From: an uncultured Dorea sp.
Lineage (GTDB): Bacteria; Bacillota; Clostridia; Lachnospirales; Lachnospiraceae
Length of the DNA: 29,765 nucleotides
Assembly (NCBI GenBank): GCA_910588745.1
Contig: CAJURK010000041.1
Span: 1 to 29,765, forward strand
Direction: 5' to 3'
Part shown: positions 1-8,235 of the stretch, in pieces
Numbering within the stretch: the stretch's first letter is position 1
Layout of the letters: each line of letters begins with the position of its first letter
Translations under genes and position numbers: made by a program
Notes under the pieces: generated by a model
Seen by the model: the letters and a program-made list of their open reading frames with translations, nothing else
What the model was told of the DNA's origin: nothing
Database searches by the model: none

Positions 1-165
<165 letters not shown>

Positions 166-205
166 TCCCCATGCGTGTTTTTTAACGACCGTAAAATTCT
201 AACAT

Positions 206-251
206 AAAAAAACCGTAAATGCAAGCCATTCTGCCGCATTTACGGTTTTTT
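206..251 (-). terminator. Intrinsic terminator after the NlpC/P60 gene (works in both directions)
   Basis: The arms AAAAAACCGTAAATGC (206-222) and GCATTTACGGTTTTTT (236-251) are perfect complements around a 13-nt loop. The stem is flanked by an A run on one side and a T run on the other, so it can stop transcription from either strand. It lies just downstream of the minus-strand hydrolase ending at 321 and insulates rpsB. Confidence 0.9.
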
Positions 252-320
252 ATCACCTTTTTATCAAATTATGAACGCCGCCAACATCATATGGTTACTC
301 TGACGGCCTCCCATACATTT

Positions 321-1469
321 TTATAAAACTCTTCTGACGCATTTCAGAGTCCGATACTGGCAATTTGAAAATTCTACAATACCGACTCCCGGCGAAGACG
401 CATGTATAATTCCCCCCGCCCCATTGTATATGCCTACATGTCCCCAGTAGCAGAGCAAATCTCCCGCCTGCGCCTGAGACAAAGGAATCTCCACTCCACA
501 GGTCGCCTGCGCTGAGTCCACGCGTGGAAGGGATACCCCGAAAGCTCCATAAATCTGCTGGGTAAAACCGGAACAGTCAATTCCGTTTGTCAGACTATTG
601 CCTCCATATACATATGGGTTCCCGATAAACTGTCTGGCATATGCCACGACAGCCCACCCGTCGCTTCCTTGCGGCGGCACGTAGGAAGATCCTCCTCCGG
701 AACCGTTGTTTCCTGACGAAGCGCCTCCCTGGGTATTATTTCCTGATCCGCCGTTTCCTGCATTCCCTGCAGCATTGGCCTGCTGCTGCGCGGCTGCTTC
801 CCTGGCCGCGGCCTCTCTGGCTTCCGCCTCCCTTGCGGCAGCTTCTCTGGCCCGGCGCTCTTCTTCCCTTCTGGCTGCAATCGCCGCTTGAATGCTCTCG
901 TCAAGTTGTGCGATCTCATCCTGCTTTTCTTCCAATGTCGCATTCAACGTTGACTTTTCTGCTTCAAGATCCGTCTGCAGCGTCTCCATCTGGACATATT
1001 CTTCTTCAAGGCCATTCTTTAACGCCTCTACCTGTTTGGTAGTATCCTCATATTCGTCTAATTTCGTGCGGTCATAACTATGAACTTCCTGAACATACTC
1101 CGCTTTATTAATAAAATCTGAAAAACTAGTGGCAGTAAGCATTGCTTCCAGAAAATTACTTTCTCCTTCTTCATACATATACTTAATGCGCAGCTTCATG
1201 GCTCCATACTGTTCCGATTGTCTGGCCGCCGCTTCTTCCAGTTTCTCTCCGGCCTGGTCAATCTCAACCTTCTTAGCTTCCAGATCTTTCTCCAGCGTAT
1301 CAATCTTATCCAGCGTCCGGGTTATCTGCTGCTGAAGAGAACTAGCCTCATTCTCCGCCTGCGCCTTATTAGCCTGCATATCCTCCAAAGACGTTGCAAA
1401 GGCAGGGGTTACAACCAATGTACTAACAAGCAGCGCCGCTGTGATTGCATGCGCTATCCTTCTTCTCAT
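321..1469 (-). CDS. Secreted NlpC/P60 peptidoglycan hydrolase with coiled-coil N-terminus (copy 1)
   Basis: Probable cell-wall D,L-endopeptidase acting outside the membrane. The 382-residue product has a signal peptide (residues 1-25, twin-Arg-like basic start, hydrophobic core, cleavage after AFA). A long coiled coil follows (about 28-215), ending in an Ala/Glu/Arg-rich stretch, then a Gly/Asn/Ser linker (about 232-265) and a C-terminal NlpC/P60 domain. Cys299 in GIDCSG and His344 in WGHVGIY fit the catalytic dyad. The build resembles PcsB/CwlO-type hydrolases, whose coiled coil is usually controlled by an FtsEX-type partner; no such partner is adjacent. The ATG is preceded by AAGAGG. It lies 43 bp downstream of a paralogue with the same domain order and is probably co-transcribed. 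Substrate and regulation are inferred from family only. Confidence 0.93.
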   Translation of the reverse strand: MRRRIAHAITAALLVSTLVVTPAFATSLEDMQANKAQAENEASSLQQQITRTLDKIDTLEKDLEAKKVEIDQAGEKLEEAAARQSEQYGAMKLRIKYMYEEGESNFLEAMLTATSFSDFINKAEYVQEVHSYDRTKLDEYEDTTKQVEALKNGLEEEYVQMETLQTDLEAEKSTLNATLEEKQDEIAQLDESIQAAIAARREEERRAREAAAREAEAREAAAREAAAQQQANAAGNAGNGGSGNNTQGGASSGNNGSGGGSSYVPPQGSDGWAVVAYARQFIGNPYVYGGNSLTNGIDCSGFTQQIYGAFGVSLPRVDSAQATCGVEIPLSQAQAGDLLCYWGHVGIYNGAGGIIHASSPGVGIVEFSNCQYRTLKCVRRVL

Positions 1470-1512
1470 ACTTAATACCTCTTAATCTCTCTTATCGTTT
1501 CCTGTTACCTAA

Positions 1513-2652
1513 TCACCAGCATCTTCTGTACCAGGGCGAACCGTATACTGCCGCTACCTTTACCACATCGCCCGGCTTTGGCGCATGGATCATCTGACCG
1601 CCGCCGATGTAAATTCCCACATGGTTCCCATAGCACACAATATCACCCGGAAGCGGATTACTTACTGCAACTCCGCATCCCCCCTGCGCCTGGGAAACCC
1701 TTGGAAGGCTGATTCCTGCCGCGCTGTGGCAATACTGAACTAAACCGGAGCAATCCCATCCTCCATTACCGTTTCCTCCGTATACATAAGGTACGCCAAG
1801 TTGTCCATACGCAGCATTCACAATCGTCTGAGCCGCTGAGGTATTCCCATTCGAGGCGTTTCCAGATCCTGAATCGGAAGTACCTGCATTATCGGCTCCA
1901 GTATTTGTTCCGCTGCCTGCCGACTGATCTCCGGCGCCGCTTCCCGCTCCTCCGTCGCCAGCCGGTCCTGCTGCAGGTTCTTCATGGACAGCTCCATTCT
2001 GCCTCTGCTGTTCCTGCTGTTTTTGCCGCTCTCTTTCAGCCGCTTTACGAGCCGCCTCTTCTGCCGCAGCCTGTATCTGCTGCTCAAATCCGGCGATCTG
2101 TTCCCGCTTCTCTTCCAGCGTAGCCGTAAGCGTTGCCTCTTCCGTCTCATACTCGGTCTGCAGTTTCCGCATGCTGGCCTCGTCTTCCTCAAGCTGCGTC
2201 TTCAGATCCTCAATGCTCTGTCTGGTGTCCTCATACTCCTGCAGCTTCAGCCGGTCATAGTTGTGAACCTCCGCCACATACTCCGCCTTATTCAGAAGGT
2301 CTGTAAAACTTTGGGCGCTGACCAGCGTTTCAAGCGCTGTAGTCATGCCTCCTTCATACATATATTTGATACGCAGCTTCAGCGCTTCATATTGTTCTTC
2401 TTCCTGTTCCTTTGCCTTTTGCAGATCTTGTTCCGCCTGACTGATCTCTTCTCCTTTAGCGATCAGATTCTCTTCTAACCGACCCATCTTGTCCAGCAGT
2501 TCTACAAGTTCCTTCTGGATTGAGTCAGCCTCACTCTGAGCGGCCGCTTTTTGTGATTCAAGGCTTTCTGTTTGTGGTTTGGCATAAACAGGAGTCACAA
2601 CTAAAACACTGGTCATCAATGATGCCAGCAACAATCTTCCATATTTTTTCAT
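1513..2652 (-). CDS. Secreted NlpC/P60 peptidoglycan hydrolase with coiled-coil N-terminus (copy 2)
   Basis: Paralogue of the next gene downstream, with the same layout: signal peptide (MKKYGRLLLASLMTS..., cleavage near VYA-KP), coiled coil (about 28-210), a Gln/Arg-rich then Gly/Ala/Ser/Asn-rich linker, and an NlpC/P60 domain at the C-terminus (379 residues). Cys301 in WDCSGL, His344 in GNHVGIY and His356 in MIHAPK match the expected catalytic residues. The open frame extends upstream to a TTG at 2694, but the ATG at 2652 is preferred: it has GGGGTAGGA in front and begins a canonical signal peptide. The coiled-coil parts share segments such as LRIKYMYE and KAEYV.EVH.YDR with copy 1, so this is a tandem duplication that has since diverged. 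Role in cell separation or wall turnover is inferred. Confidence 0.92.
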   Translation of the reverse strand: MKKYGRLLLASLMTSVLVVTPVYAKPQTESLESQKAAAQSEADSIQKELVELLDKMGRLEENLIAKGEEISQAEQDLQKAKEQEEEQYEALKLRIKYMYEGGMTTALETLVSAQSFTDLLNKAEYVAEVHNYDRLKLQEYEDTRQSIEDLKTQLEEDEASMRKLQTEYETEEATLTATLEEKREQIAGFEQQIQAAAEEAARKAAERERQKQQEQQRQNGAVHEEPAAGPAGDGGAGSGAGDQSAGSGTNTGADNAGTSDSGSGNASNGNTSAAQTIVNAAYGQLGVPYVYGGNGNGGWDCSGLVQYCHSAAGISLPRVSQAQGGCGVAVSNPLPGDIVCYGNHVGIYIGGGQMIHAPKPGDVVKVAAVYGSPWYRRCW

Positions 2653-2726
2653 ATATCCTACCCCTATATAATCATTTGTGACAAAATCCCTCAATTTTGT
2701 CTTTTATCTCCCTCTTGTCATTTAGA

Positions 2727-2755
2727 AGCATACTACAAATCCTGCTTTTTTTCAA
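2727..2755 (-). promoter_or_regulatory. Probable promoter of the NlpC/P60 pair
   Basis: Minus-strand TTGAAA (2755-2750), 17-bp spacer, TATGCT (2732-2727), about 75 bp before the preferred start at 2652. An 8-bp perfect inverted repeat, GACAAAAT/ATTTTGTC (2680-2701, 6-nt loop), lies in the leader between promoter and start and could be an operator or an RNA hairpin. Confidence 0.45.
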
Positions 2756-2771
2756 TCTTATTTCGAGAATT

Positions 2772-3704
2772 TTAAGATTTGAAATCTTTGGATATTCCTG
2801 TTCCATCCTTCATTTCAGGTCTTTCATTTATGCTCCGAATGATTAGAAAAATACCTGCCGCCGCCGTTGCACAGGCCACGGTAACCGTCCCCGCAATCCG
2901 TATATCCGGAAGCATCCAGTCATACACTCTAAAATAAGTCGCCAGAATAGACACCAGATTCACAGTAATGTGAGCCGCTATCGGCGCGGCAAGCGAACCG
3001 TATTTTTCACACAAATAGGCCAGCATTACTCCCATTGCCGTCCCATATACAATCTGAACCAGATTCACATGGATTAATCCAAATATCGCCGCCGAATATA
3101 TTACCGACATTACAACCCCTGTATCTTCCCGCATCCTCCGATACATCAAGCCTCTAAAAACCAGTTCCTCCGCTATGGGAACCAGAATTCCCAGACACAG
3201 TATCTGCATCCCCAGGGACGCGCTGTAAAATGCTTCCGCCGTCTTTTCATATTCTGCGCTGTAATCAGACAATCCTCCTATCATAATCAGGTTATTCAAC
3301 GCAATATTTACCACTCCCGCAAGAATAATAACAAAAATATATTTAACCGCAGGCGCTTTTCTATTAGGAATAACTCCGATCAGTTTCTCCTGTTTCCTGT
3401 CCTTAAAATATAAGAAAGCCATAACCGGAATGGTAACAAACGCTACCGCCCCCTGAATCTCGGTTGTATACCGCAGCATTACTTCGGCCGCTTTCTCTAT
3501 TCCCTTCATCATCGCGTCCTGATCCTGGTAAAGAGCCAGGGTATCCATCGAATGCGCAGCCATATATGCCGTTAAAAATGCCATCGTAGCCGCGGCGCCC
3601 ATTGCCGCCCTAATTCCCCAATTTATAAAAAGAGGTCCCCAGATATGCCAAAAACGCTTTTCTTTATTGACCGGCGGCCTCTGTCTGTTGTATTGATTTT
3701 CCAT
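2772..3704 (-). CDS. CPBP-family intramembrane glutamic endopeptidase
   Basis: Polytopic membrane protein of the CPBP (CaaX protease and bacteriocin-processing, formerly Abi) family. It carries the family motifs: EELVFRGLMYRR (Glu179, Glu180, Arg184), FGLIH (Phe208, His212) and AAHITVN (His245, Asn249), all in predicted membrane segments. About eight hydrophobic segments are visible and the protein ends in a short polar tail. The frame extends to 3779 and would overlap the upstream gene. The ATG at 3704 is preferred because the extra N-terminal residues are charged and unlike the family; its ribosome site (AAGAGAG) is only fair. Family members cleave prenylated proteins or bacteriocin leaders, or confer self-immunity; no bacteriocin genes are nearby, so the substrate is unknown. 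It lies 43 bp after the metallopeptidase gene and is probably in the same transcript. Confidence 0.88.
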   Translation of the reverse strand: MENQYNRQRPPVNKEKRFWHIWGPLFINWGIRAAMGAAATMAFLTAYMAAHSMDTLALYQDQDAMMKGIEKAAEVMLRYTTEIQGAVAFVTIPVMAFLYFKDRKQEKLIGVIPNRKAPAVKYIFVIILAGVVNIALNNLIMIGGLSDYSAEYEKTAEAFYSASLGMQILCLGILVPIAEELVFRGLMYRRMREDTGVVMSVIYSAAIFGLIHVNLVQIVYGTAMGVMLAYLCEKYGSLAAPIAAHITVNLVSILATYFRVYDWMLPDIRIAGTVTVACATAAAGIFLIIRSINERPEMKDGTGISKDFKS

Positions 3705-3747
3705 ATTTACTGCTCTCTTTCTTCTATATTTTAAGCTGCATCCTGCA

Positions 3748-4311
3748 TTAACCCATTCTGCCCATAATCTCTTCCCCATGCTCCTTCAGCCACAGCTTTG
3801 CCGCACGATAATCCGGAAGAACTCTCTCTACCTCTTTCCAAAACCGTGCTGAATGATTCATCTCCAAACGGTGACATAGTTCATGCACCACCACGTAATT
3901 CTGCACTTCGTCAGGCGCCAGCATCAGAAGGCAATTAAAATTTAGATTACCCTTTCCGCTGCAGCTCCCCCACCGGGTCTTCTGATTCCGTATGGTGATC
4001 CTGCCATAGGTCACGCCCGCCGCAAGCGCATAATAAGCCGCTTTCTCCGGCAGAACCTGAACGGCTTTCTGCGCAAGCTCCTGAATTTCTTCCTTCGTCA
4101 AGACCGTTGCCGGACGTGATTCTCTCTCAGCCTGTTTCTCGCGCACTTTTCCTAAATGCTTTCTGATCCAGTCTGATTTCTCCTGCACAAACTGTTCAAT
4201 TTCAGACTGCCGCATCCACTTAGGCGCCCGCACCACCACTTGTCCTTCTCTGGTAATCTCTAATGCCAACGTCTTACGACTGCTTTTTATCACCCGAAAC
4301 TCATTCGGCAT
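3748..4311 (-). CDS. YgjP-type (M48-like) zinc metallopeptidase
   Basis: Cytosolic protein of the YgjP/DUF45 metallopeptidase family (187 residues). The zinc site is HELCH (His143, Glu144, His147), followed by MNHSARFW with His153 and the family's typical spacing. The segment KTRWGSCS upstream of it is another hallmark, as is the N-terminal beta-rich part with KWIRKHL-like residues. The ATG at 4311 is chosen over one 63 bp upstream because AAAGGA sits in front of it and the protein then starts like its relatives. The gene probably heads a two-gene unit with the CPBP protease. The biological substrate of the family is not established; the call rests on the zinc motif and length. Confidence 0.9.
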   Translation of the reverse strand: MPNEFRVIKSSRKTLALEITREGQVVVRAPKWMRQSEIEQFVQEKSDWIRKHLGKVREKQAERESRPATVLTKEEIQELAQKAVQVLPEKAAYYALAAGVTYGRITIRNQKTRWGSCSGKGNLNFNCLLMLAPDEVQNYVVVHELCHRLEMNHSARFWKEVERVLPDYRAAKLWLKEHGEEIMGRMG

Positions 4312-4468
4312 AATTGACAATCCTTTCCGGCAGTCCACCCGGATATATTTCCTGAACCGCCTTATTCTCTGCATCCCTGCAAGACTAAATCTTCTTTATT
4401 CTACTCCCTATCATGAAAATATTCAACTGTGAATCTTTTTCAACACGTTCATTTCTGCATATGCTTTT

Positions 4469-4573
4469 CATTCTGCTCACACTAACATTCGCTTCACGAA
4501 TAGGATTTACGCACTCCTGAATGCCTTTTTTACGGACTATGCGGCAAGCGCAGAGTCCCGCTGGAACAGTAAC
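4469..4573. repeat. Dispersed hairpin repeat, copy A (MITE-like)
   Basis: Positions 4486-4573 align without gaps to 27634-27721, with 65 of 88 bases identical by hand count. The stem GGACT..AGTCC (4534-4558) corresponds to GTACT..AGTAC in the other copy, with compensatory changes. The right end GGAACAGTAAC and the left end ATTCTGCTCAC are degenerate inverted ends. No coding capacity. Confidence 0.75.
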
Positions 4574-4616
4574 AGTAAATATACTCTATATCTAATCTGG
4601 AAACTATCACATATAC

Positions 4617-4645
4617 TTTACTTTCCCCGGCATATCCCCTATAAT
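4617..4645 (+). promoter_or_regulatory. Possible promoter of the ProX-type gene
   Basis: TTTACT (4617-4622), 17-bp spacer, TATAAT (4640-4645). The -10 is perfect and the -35 matches at four of six positions. It would give a leader of about 120 nt containing the inverted repeat at 4652-4672. Confidence 0.45.
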
Positions 4646-4773
4646 GATGTTGGACTGTAAAAGATACTGTCCACAAAACTCACTCTTCCTAATATAGCAG
4701 CGACTATACAGTTCTTCCTATATACGGAGAGTCCGGATATCATTTAAAATCTCAAGAAAGGATCTGACTGATT

Positions 4774-5265
4774 ATGGAAAATCAAAAACAGCGCGTGTAC
4801 GACGCACTGAATAAGCTTGGAATTAAATACGAAGTTGTAGAACATGAACCTGTACATACCATGGAAGACATGGACAGGCTTGGACTTCCCGAGAAGGGTA
4901 CCCTGTGCAAGAACCTGTTTCTGCGGGACGCAAAAGGAAAGCGTCATTTTCTGGTAACCGCCGATGAAAAAACAAAGATTGACTTAAAGAACCTAGGACG
5001 CGCTCTCGGCGCAGGTACCTTAAGCTTCGCCTCTGAAGACCGCCTAGAGAAGTATCTGGGGTTAAAACAAGGGAGCGTGTCTCCGTTCGGTCTGATGAAC
5101 GATACGGATCACGCTGTTGAGTTCTTCATTGACAAAAGCTTAAGCCGCTGCAAGAGCCTTGGCATCCATCCCTTGGAAAATACTGCAACTGTATTCCTTT
5201 CTTTTAAAGATCTGGATAAGTTCCTGTGGGATCTGGATGTAGATGTAATTAAGGTAAAGCTTTAA
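4774..5265 (+). CDS. ProX/YbaK-type aminoacyl-tRNA deacylase (prolyl-tRNA editing protein)
   Basis: Stand-alone trans-editing enzyme that hydrolyses mischarged tRNA, in this subgroup typically Ala-tRNA(Pro). At 163 residues it matches the family length. Residues 20-30 (VVEHEPVHTMEDM) and the motif LCKNLFLRD with Lys46 correspond to the conserved start and catalytic Lys-Asn of ProX/ProXp-ala. The SFAS, G.VSPFGL and FFID segments follow in the usual order. AAAGGA precedes the ATG. The 3' end overlaps that of the convergent AlaX-type gene by 17 bp, with no terminator between them. Beside argS and AlaX this makes a small group concerned with tRNA charging fidelity. The substrate is inferred from subfamily resemblance. 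Confidence 0.9.
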   Translation: MENQKQRVYDALNKLGIKYEVVEHEPVHTMEDMDRLGLPEKGTLCKNLFLRDAKGKRHFLVTADEKTKIDLKNLGRALGAGTLSFASEDRLEKYLGLKQGSVSPFGLMNDTDHAVEFFIDKSLSRCKSLGIHPLENTATVFLSFKDLDKFLWDLDVDVIKVKL

Positions 5266-6409
5266 GCTTATCTGTTATCTTAACTCTGGCGCCCGTAAGG
5301 CTGCCCTGAACCATCTCTGGTTTGCCGCCTCCCCGGGCGCCAAAGTTTTCTTTCAATATCTGATGAAACACTCTCGCATCTTTTGTACGGCTGCCGATTA
5401 CATATCGGTATCCCGTGTCTTCTGTCCCGGTAAATACCGCGCATACTTCCGCCCCCTGTTCTAAGAGCAGATTCATGTATTCCCTTGCTTCATCCCCAGC
5501 TAAATCTTCCTCGAATACTATCGTCGTTTTTTCTGACACATTCGTTTCCATAGCCCTTTTTTTCAAAATCTGGCTTTTCAAGCCGGCAATTTCGCTTTTA
5601 AGGCGAATCCCATCCTGTTTCAAACGTTCCACTGCCTCTGCAAGCTTTTCTCCCTTTTCACAGAGCATATTTCCTATTCGTTTTGCCTGCTCCTGCTTGC
5701 ATTGGTAATCCCTAAGAGCCCGGATTCCGCTAAGCAGGCTGATACGTTCGCCGCCCTTATAGCTGGACATATCCACCAGCTTAATTAAGCCGATCTGCCC
5801 GGTAGACTCTACATGGGGCGCGCAGCAAGCGCACGCATCTACTCCTGGAATCTCCACAATTCGTACCTGTCCCTTAATTTCAATCTTGCTGCGGTACTCC
5901 ATATGCTCCAATTCTTCCTTTTCCGGATACCGCACACAGACCGGAAGGCCGGCAAACACCACGCGGTTTGCCTCCTCTTCAATCTCTTTCAGCTGTTTTC
6001 CGCTTAATGGACCGTTAAAATCCATAGTACAGTAGTCGGCTCCTAAATGAAAACCGACATTATCGTATCCAAACCGCCTGTGGACAATCCCCGAAACGAC
6101 ATGCTCTGCACTATGCTGCTGCATTCGTTCAAACCGCAGCGCCCAGTCCAGTTTCCCATGAACCTTCGTTCCCGGTTTCAGTGGTTTTTCCAAATAATGA
6201 TAAATCACTCCTGATTTCTCCTTGGTATCCGCCACTAAAATTCCGTCAATCCAGCCAATATCCCCATACTGCCCACCGCCCTCTGGAAAAAAGGCAGTTC
6301 TGTCAAGAACTGCCTTATGACCTTCTTTCTCAGGAACACAGGACAATACTACCGCATCAAATTCCCTGATCCCGGCATCCTCATAAAATAATTTTACAGT
6401 AGGTCCCAT
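5249..6409 (-). CDS. AlaX-type alanyl-tRNA editing protein with DHHA1 domain
   Basis: Stand-alone homologue of the AlaRS editing half, expected to deacylate Ser- or Gly-tRNA(Ala) in the cytosol. The 386 residues carry an N-terminal beta-barrel (FFPEGGGQYGD near 40-50), zinc/editing motifs HSAEH (His99, His103) and CCAPH (Cys195, His199), a coiled coil (about 235-290), and a C-terminal DHHA1 domain with FGARGGGKPEMVQG. This is the long AlaX form. The frame runs to 6481, but the ATG at 6409 has AAAGGATG in front and gives the proper N-terminus. It starts 4 bp after the argS stop, so the two are translationally linked. The tail overlaps the convergent ProX-type gene by 17 bp. Confidence 0.92.
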   Translation of the reverse strand: MGPTVKLFYEDAGIREFDAVVLSCVPEKEGHKAVLDRTAFFPEGGGQYGDIGWIDGILVADTKEKSGVIYHYLEKPLKPGTKVHGKLDWALRFERMQQHSAEHVVSGIVHRRFGYDNVGFHLGADYCTMDFNGPLSGKQLKEIEEEANRVVFAGLPVCVRYPEKEELEHMEYRSKIEIKGQVRIVEIPGVDACACCAPHVESTGQIGLIKLVDMSSYKGGERISLLSGIRALRDYQCKQEQAKRIGNMLCEKGEKLAEAVERLKQDGIRLKSEIAGLKSQILKKRAMETNVSEKTTIVFEEDLAGDEAREYMNLLLEQGAEVCAVFTGTEDTGYRYVIGSRTKDARVFHQILKENFGARGGGKPEMVQGSLTGARVKITDKLKALP

Positions 6410-6413
6410 ATAA

Positions 6414-8180
6414 CTACATCCTTTCCGGCGCGTCAAATCCCAGTACGTCAATGCAGGATTCCAGGATAGCTCTGGTAACAACTAGAAGCGCAATGTAACT
6501 CTTTTGCTTCTCTCCCGCGTCTTCTGTAAGAATCTTCGTTTCATGATAAAAACGATTAAACGCGTTTGCAAGATCATAAATATACGCGCAGATTTTATGA
6601 GGCGCAATCTCCGCAAACGCCGCTTCCATCACCGCATTATATTTACACGCTTCCAGCATAAGAGCTTTCTCACTGTCCGAACAGGCTCCGGTACACAAAA
6701 GACCCGAAAGCGTTCCTCCCTGTCCCTGATATTTATTCAGAATTGACTTCATGCGGACAATCGTATATAAGATATACGGCCCGGTATTTCCCTCAAAGGA
6801 TGTAAACCTGTCCACGTCAAACACATAATCCTTTGCCGCCTGATTGGACAGATCTCCATATTTAATTGCGGAAAGTCCAATCATCTGCGATGTGTTCCCT
6901 GCTTCCTTTGCATCTACTATACGGCTCTCGGACATCTTCTGATACATCTCTGCGTTAATTTCCGCAATCAGGTTCTCTAATCGCATTACCCCGCCCTCTC
7001 TGGTCTTAAAGGGCTTACCGTCTTTCCCATTCATCGTGCCAAAGCCTAAAAATTTCAGTTCCGTTTCCTTTCTTACAATTCCCGTCTTTTTTGCCGCTCT
7101 GAACACCTGAATAAAATGCATCTCCTGACGCTTATCCACCACATAGATTATTTTATCTGGCCGGTAATCTTCTTCTCTCTGAATCAGCGTCGCTAAATCG
7201 GTAGTGCCGTACAGGGACGCGCCGTCCGACTTCTGGATCAAGCAAGGCGGTATCTCCTTGGTATCTGTCTCTTCCTTCACATCAATCACAAGCGCTCCTT
7301 CGTCCAGATATGCCTGTCCCTTTTCTTGAAATCCCTGAATCATATTCGGAATATATTTCTGCGCGTCGGATTCCCCTTTCCACAGATCAAAGTCTACATT
7401 CAGACGCTCATAGTTTTTCTTAATATCCGCCACGGAAATCCTGACAATATGCTTCCACAACGCAGCATATCCTCTGTGTCCTTTCTGGAGCATCCAGGTC
7501 GCATGAAGCGCCTCTTCTCTGTAATCTTCATGCTCTTTTGCATAGGCGCTGGCAGCAGGATAGATTTCCTCTAGTTCGCTAATGGTAAACGGAGCCTCCT
7601 CTGGATATTCCCCTTCATATGCTTCATCAAAATATGAAAGCTCCGGATTCCGTTTTTTTAACTCTGTGATAATCAGTCCCATCTGGTAACCCCAGTCTCC
7701 CAGGTGTACATCTCCAAGAACCTTGTGTCCCATCTTTCGGCAAAGCCTTTTAACGCTCTCGCCGATAATCGCCGCCCGCAGATGTCCAACATGCAGAGGC
7801 TTGGCTACATTTGGTCCGCCGTAATCAACAATAATCATCTGCGGTTCTTTCGCCTCTTCAAGCCCCAGCCGTTCATCTGCCGCCATCCGGTTCAGAAAAT
7901 CCGCTGTAAATTCCCGATCCAACTTCAGATTAATAAAACCTGGCTTAACCGCTTCCGCTTCTGCCAAACAAGAACTCTCCTTCAAATGTTTTACTACATC
8001 CTCCGCGATTAAAAAGGGCGCCTTCCGGTATGCTTTTGCCCCCGCCATGGCTCCGTTGCACTGAAACTCGCACAAATCCGGACGATTTGACAGAGTGACC
8101 TTCGCAAGGGTTCTGTCGTATCCCGCCTTCTCAAATGCTTCTTCCAGTTCCGCCGTAATGAACTCAATTATCTGCTTCAT
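6414..8180 (-). CDS. argS: Arginyl-tRNA synthetase
   Basis: Class I aminoacyl-tRNA synthetase that charges tRNA-Arg with arginine using ATP. The 588-residue protein has the N-terminal additional domain, the HIGH-type motif (KPLHVGHLRAA, His130-His133), the YGTTDLATL-type segment of the catalytic core, and a C-terminal DALR-type anticodon-binding domain (NRFYHET, RAILESCIDVLGFDAPERM at the end). The classical KMSKS is replaced by a variant loop (FKTREGG), as usual in ArgRS. The ATG at 8180 is preferred over 8198 because GGAGG lies 7 bp upstream. It sits in an operon after the membrane-anchored unknown and 4 bp before AlaX. A tRNA-Arg gene lies 0.9 kb upstream, divergent. Confidence 0.97.
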   Translation of the reverse strand: MKQIIEFITAELEEAFEKAGYDRTLAKVTLSNRPDLCEFQCNGAMAGAKAYRKAPFLIAEDVVKHLKESSCLAEAEAVKPGFINLKLDREFTADFLNRMAADERLGLEEAKEPQMIIVDYGGPNVAKPLHVGHLRAAIIGESVKRLCRKMGHKVLGDVHLGDWGYQMGLIITELKKRNPELSYFDEAYEGEYPEEAPFTISELEEIYPAASAYAKEHEDYREEALHATWMLQKGHRGYAALWKHIVRISVADIKKNYERLNVDFDLWKGESDAQKYIPNMIQGFQEKGQAYLDEGALVIDVKEETDTKEIPPCLIQKSDGASLYGTTDLATLIQREEDYRPDKIIYVVDKRQEMHFIQVFRAAKKTGIVRKETELKFLGFGTMNGKDGKPFKTREGGVMRLENLIAEINAEMYQKMSESRIVDAKEAGNTSQMIGLSAIKYGDLSNQAAKDYVFDVDRFTSFEGNTGPYILYTIVRMKSILNKYQGQGGTLSGLLCTGACSDSEKALMLEACKYNAVMEAAFAEIAPHKICAYIYDLANAFNRFYHETKILTEDAGEKQKSYIALLVVTRAILESCIDVLGFDAPERM

Positions 8181-8235
8181 CCCTGTTCCTCCATTCAACG
8201 TATCACAAACTGTATCTTAATTTTTAGGAAACCCC

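Larger units (their letters stand above)
4312..4773. other. 462-bp intergenic stretch with a repeat element and a probable promoter
   Basis: Divergent gap between the YgjP gene (minus) and the ProX gene (plus). No coding frame looks real. It holds copy A of a dispersed hairpin repeat (4469-4573), a promoter-like pair (4617-4645) and a near-perfect inverted repeat at the likely transcript start (GGACTGTA 4652-4659 against TACTGTCC 4665-4672, one central mismatch). I see nothing identifiable in 4380-4468. Confidence 0.6.
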
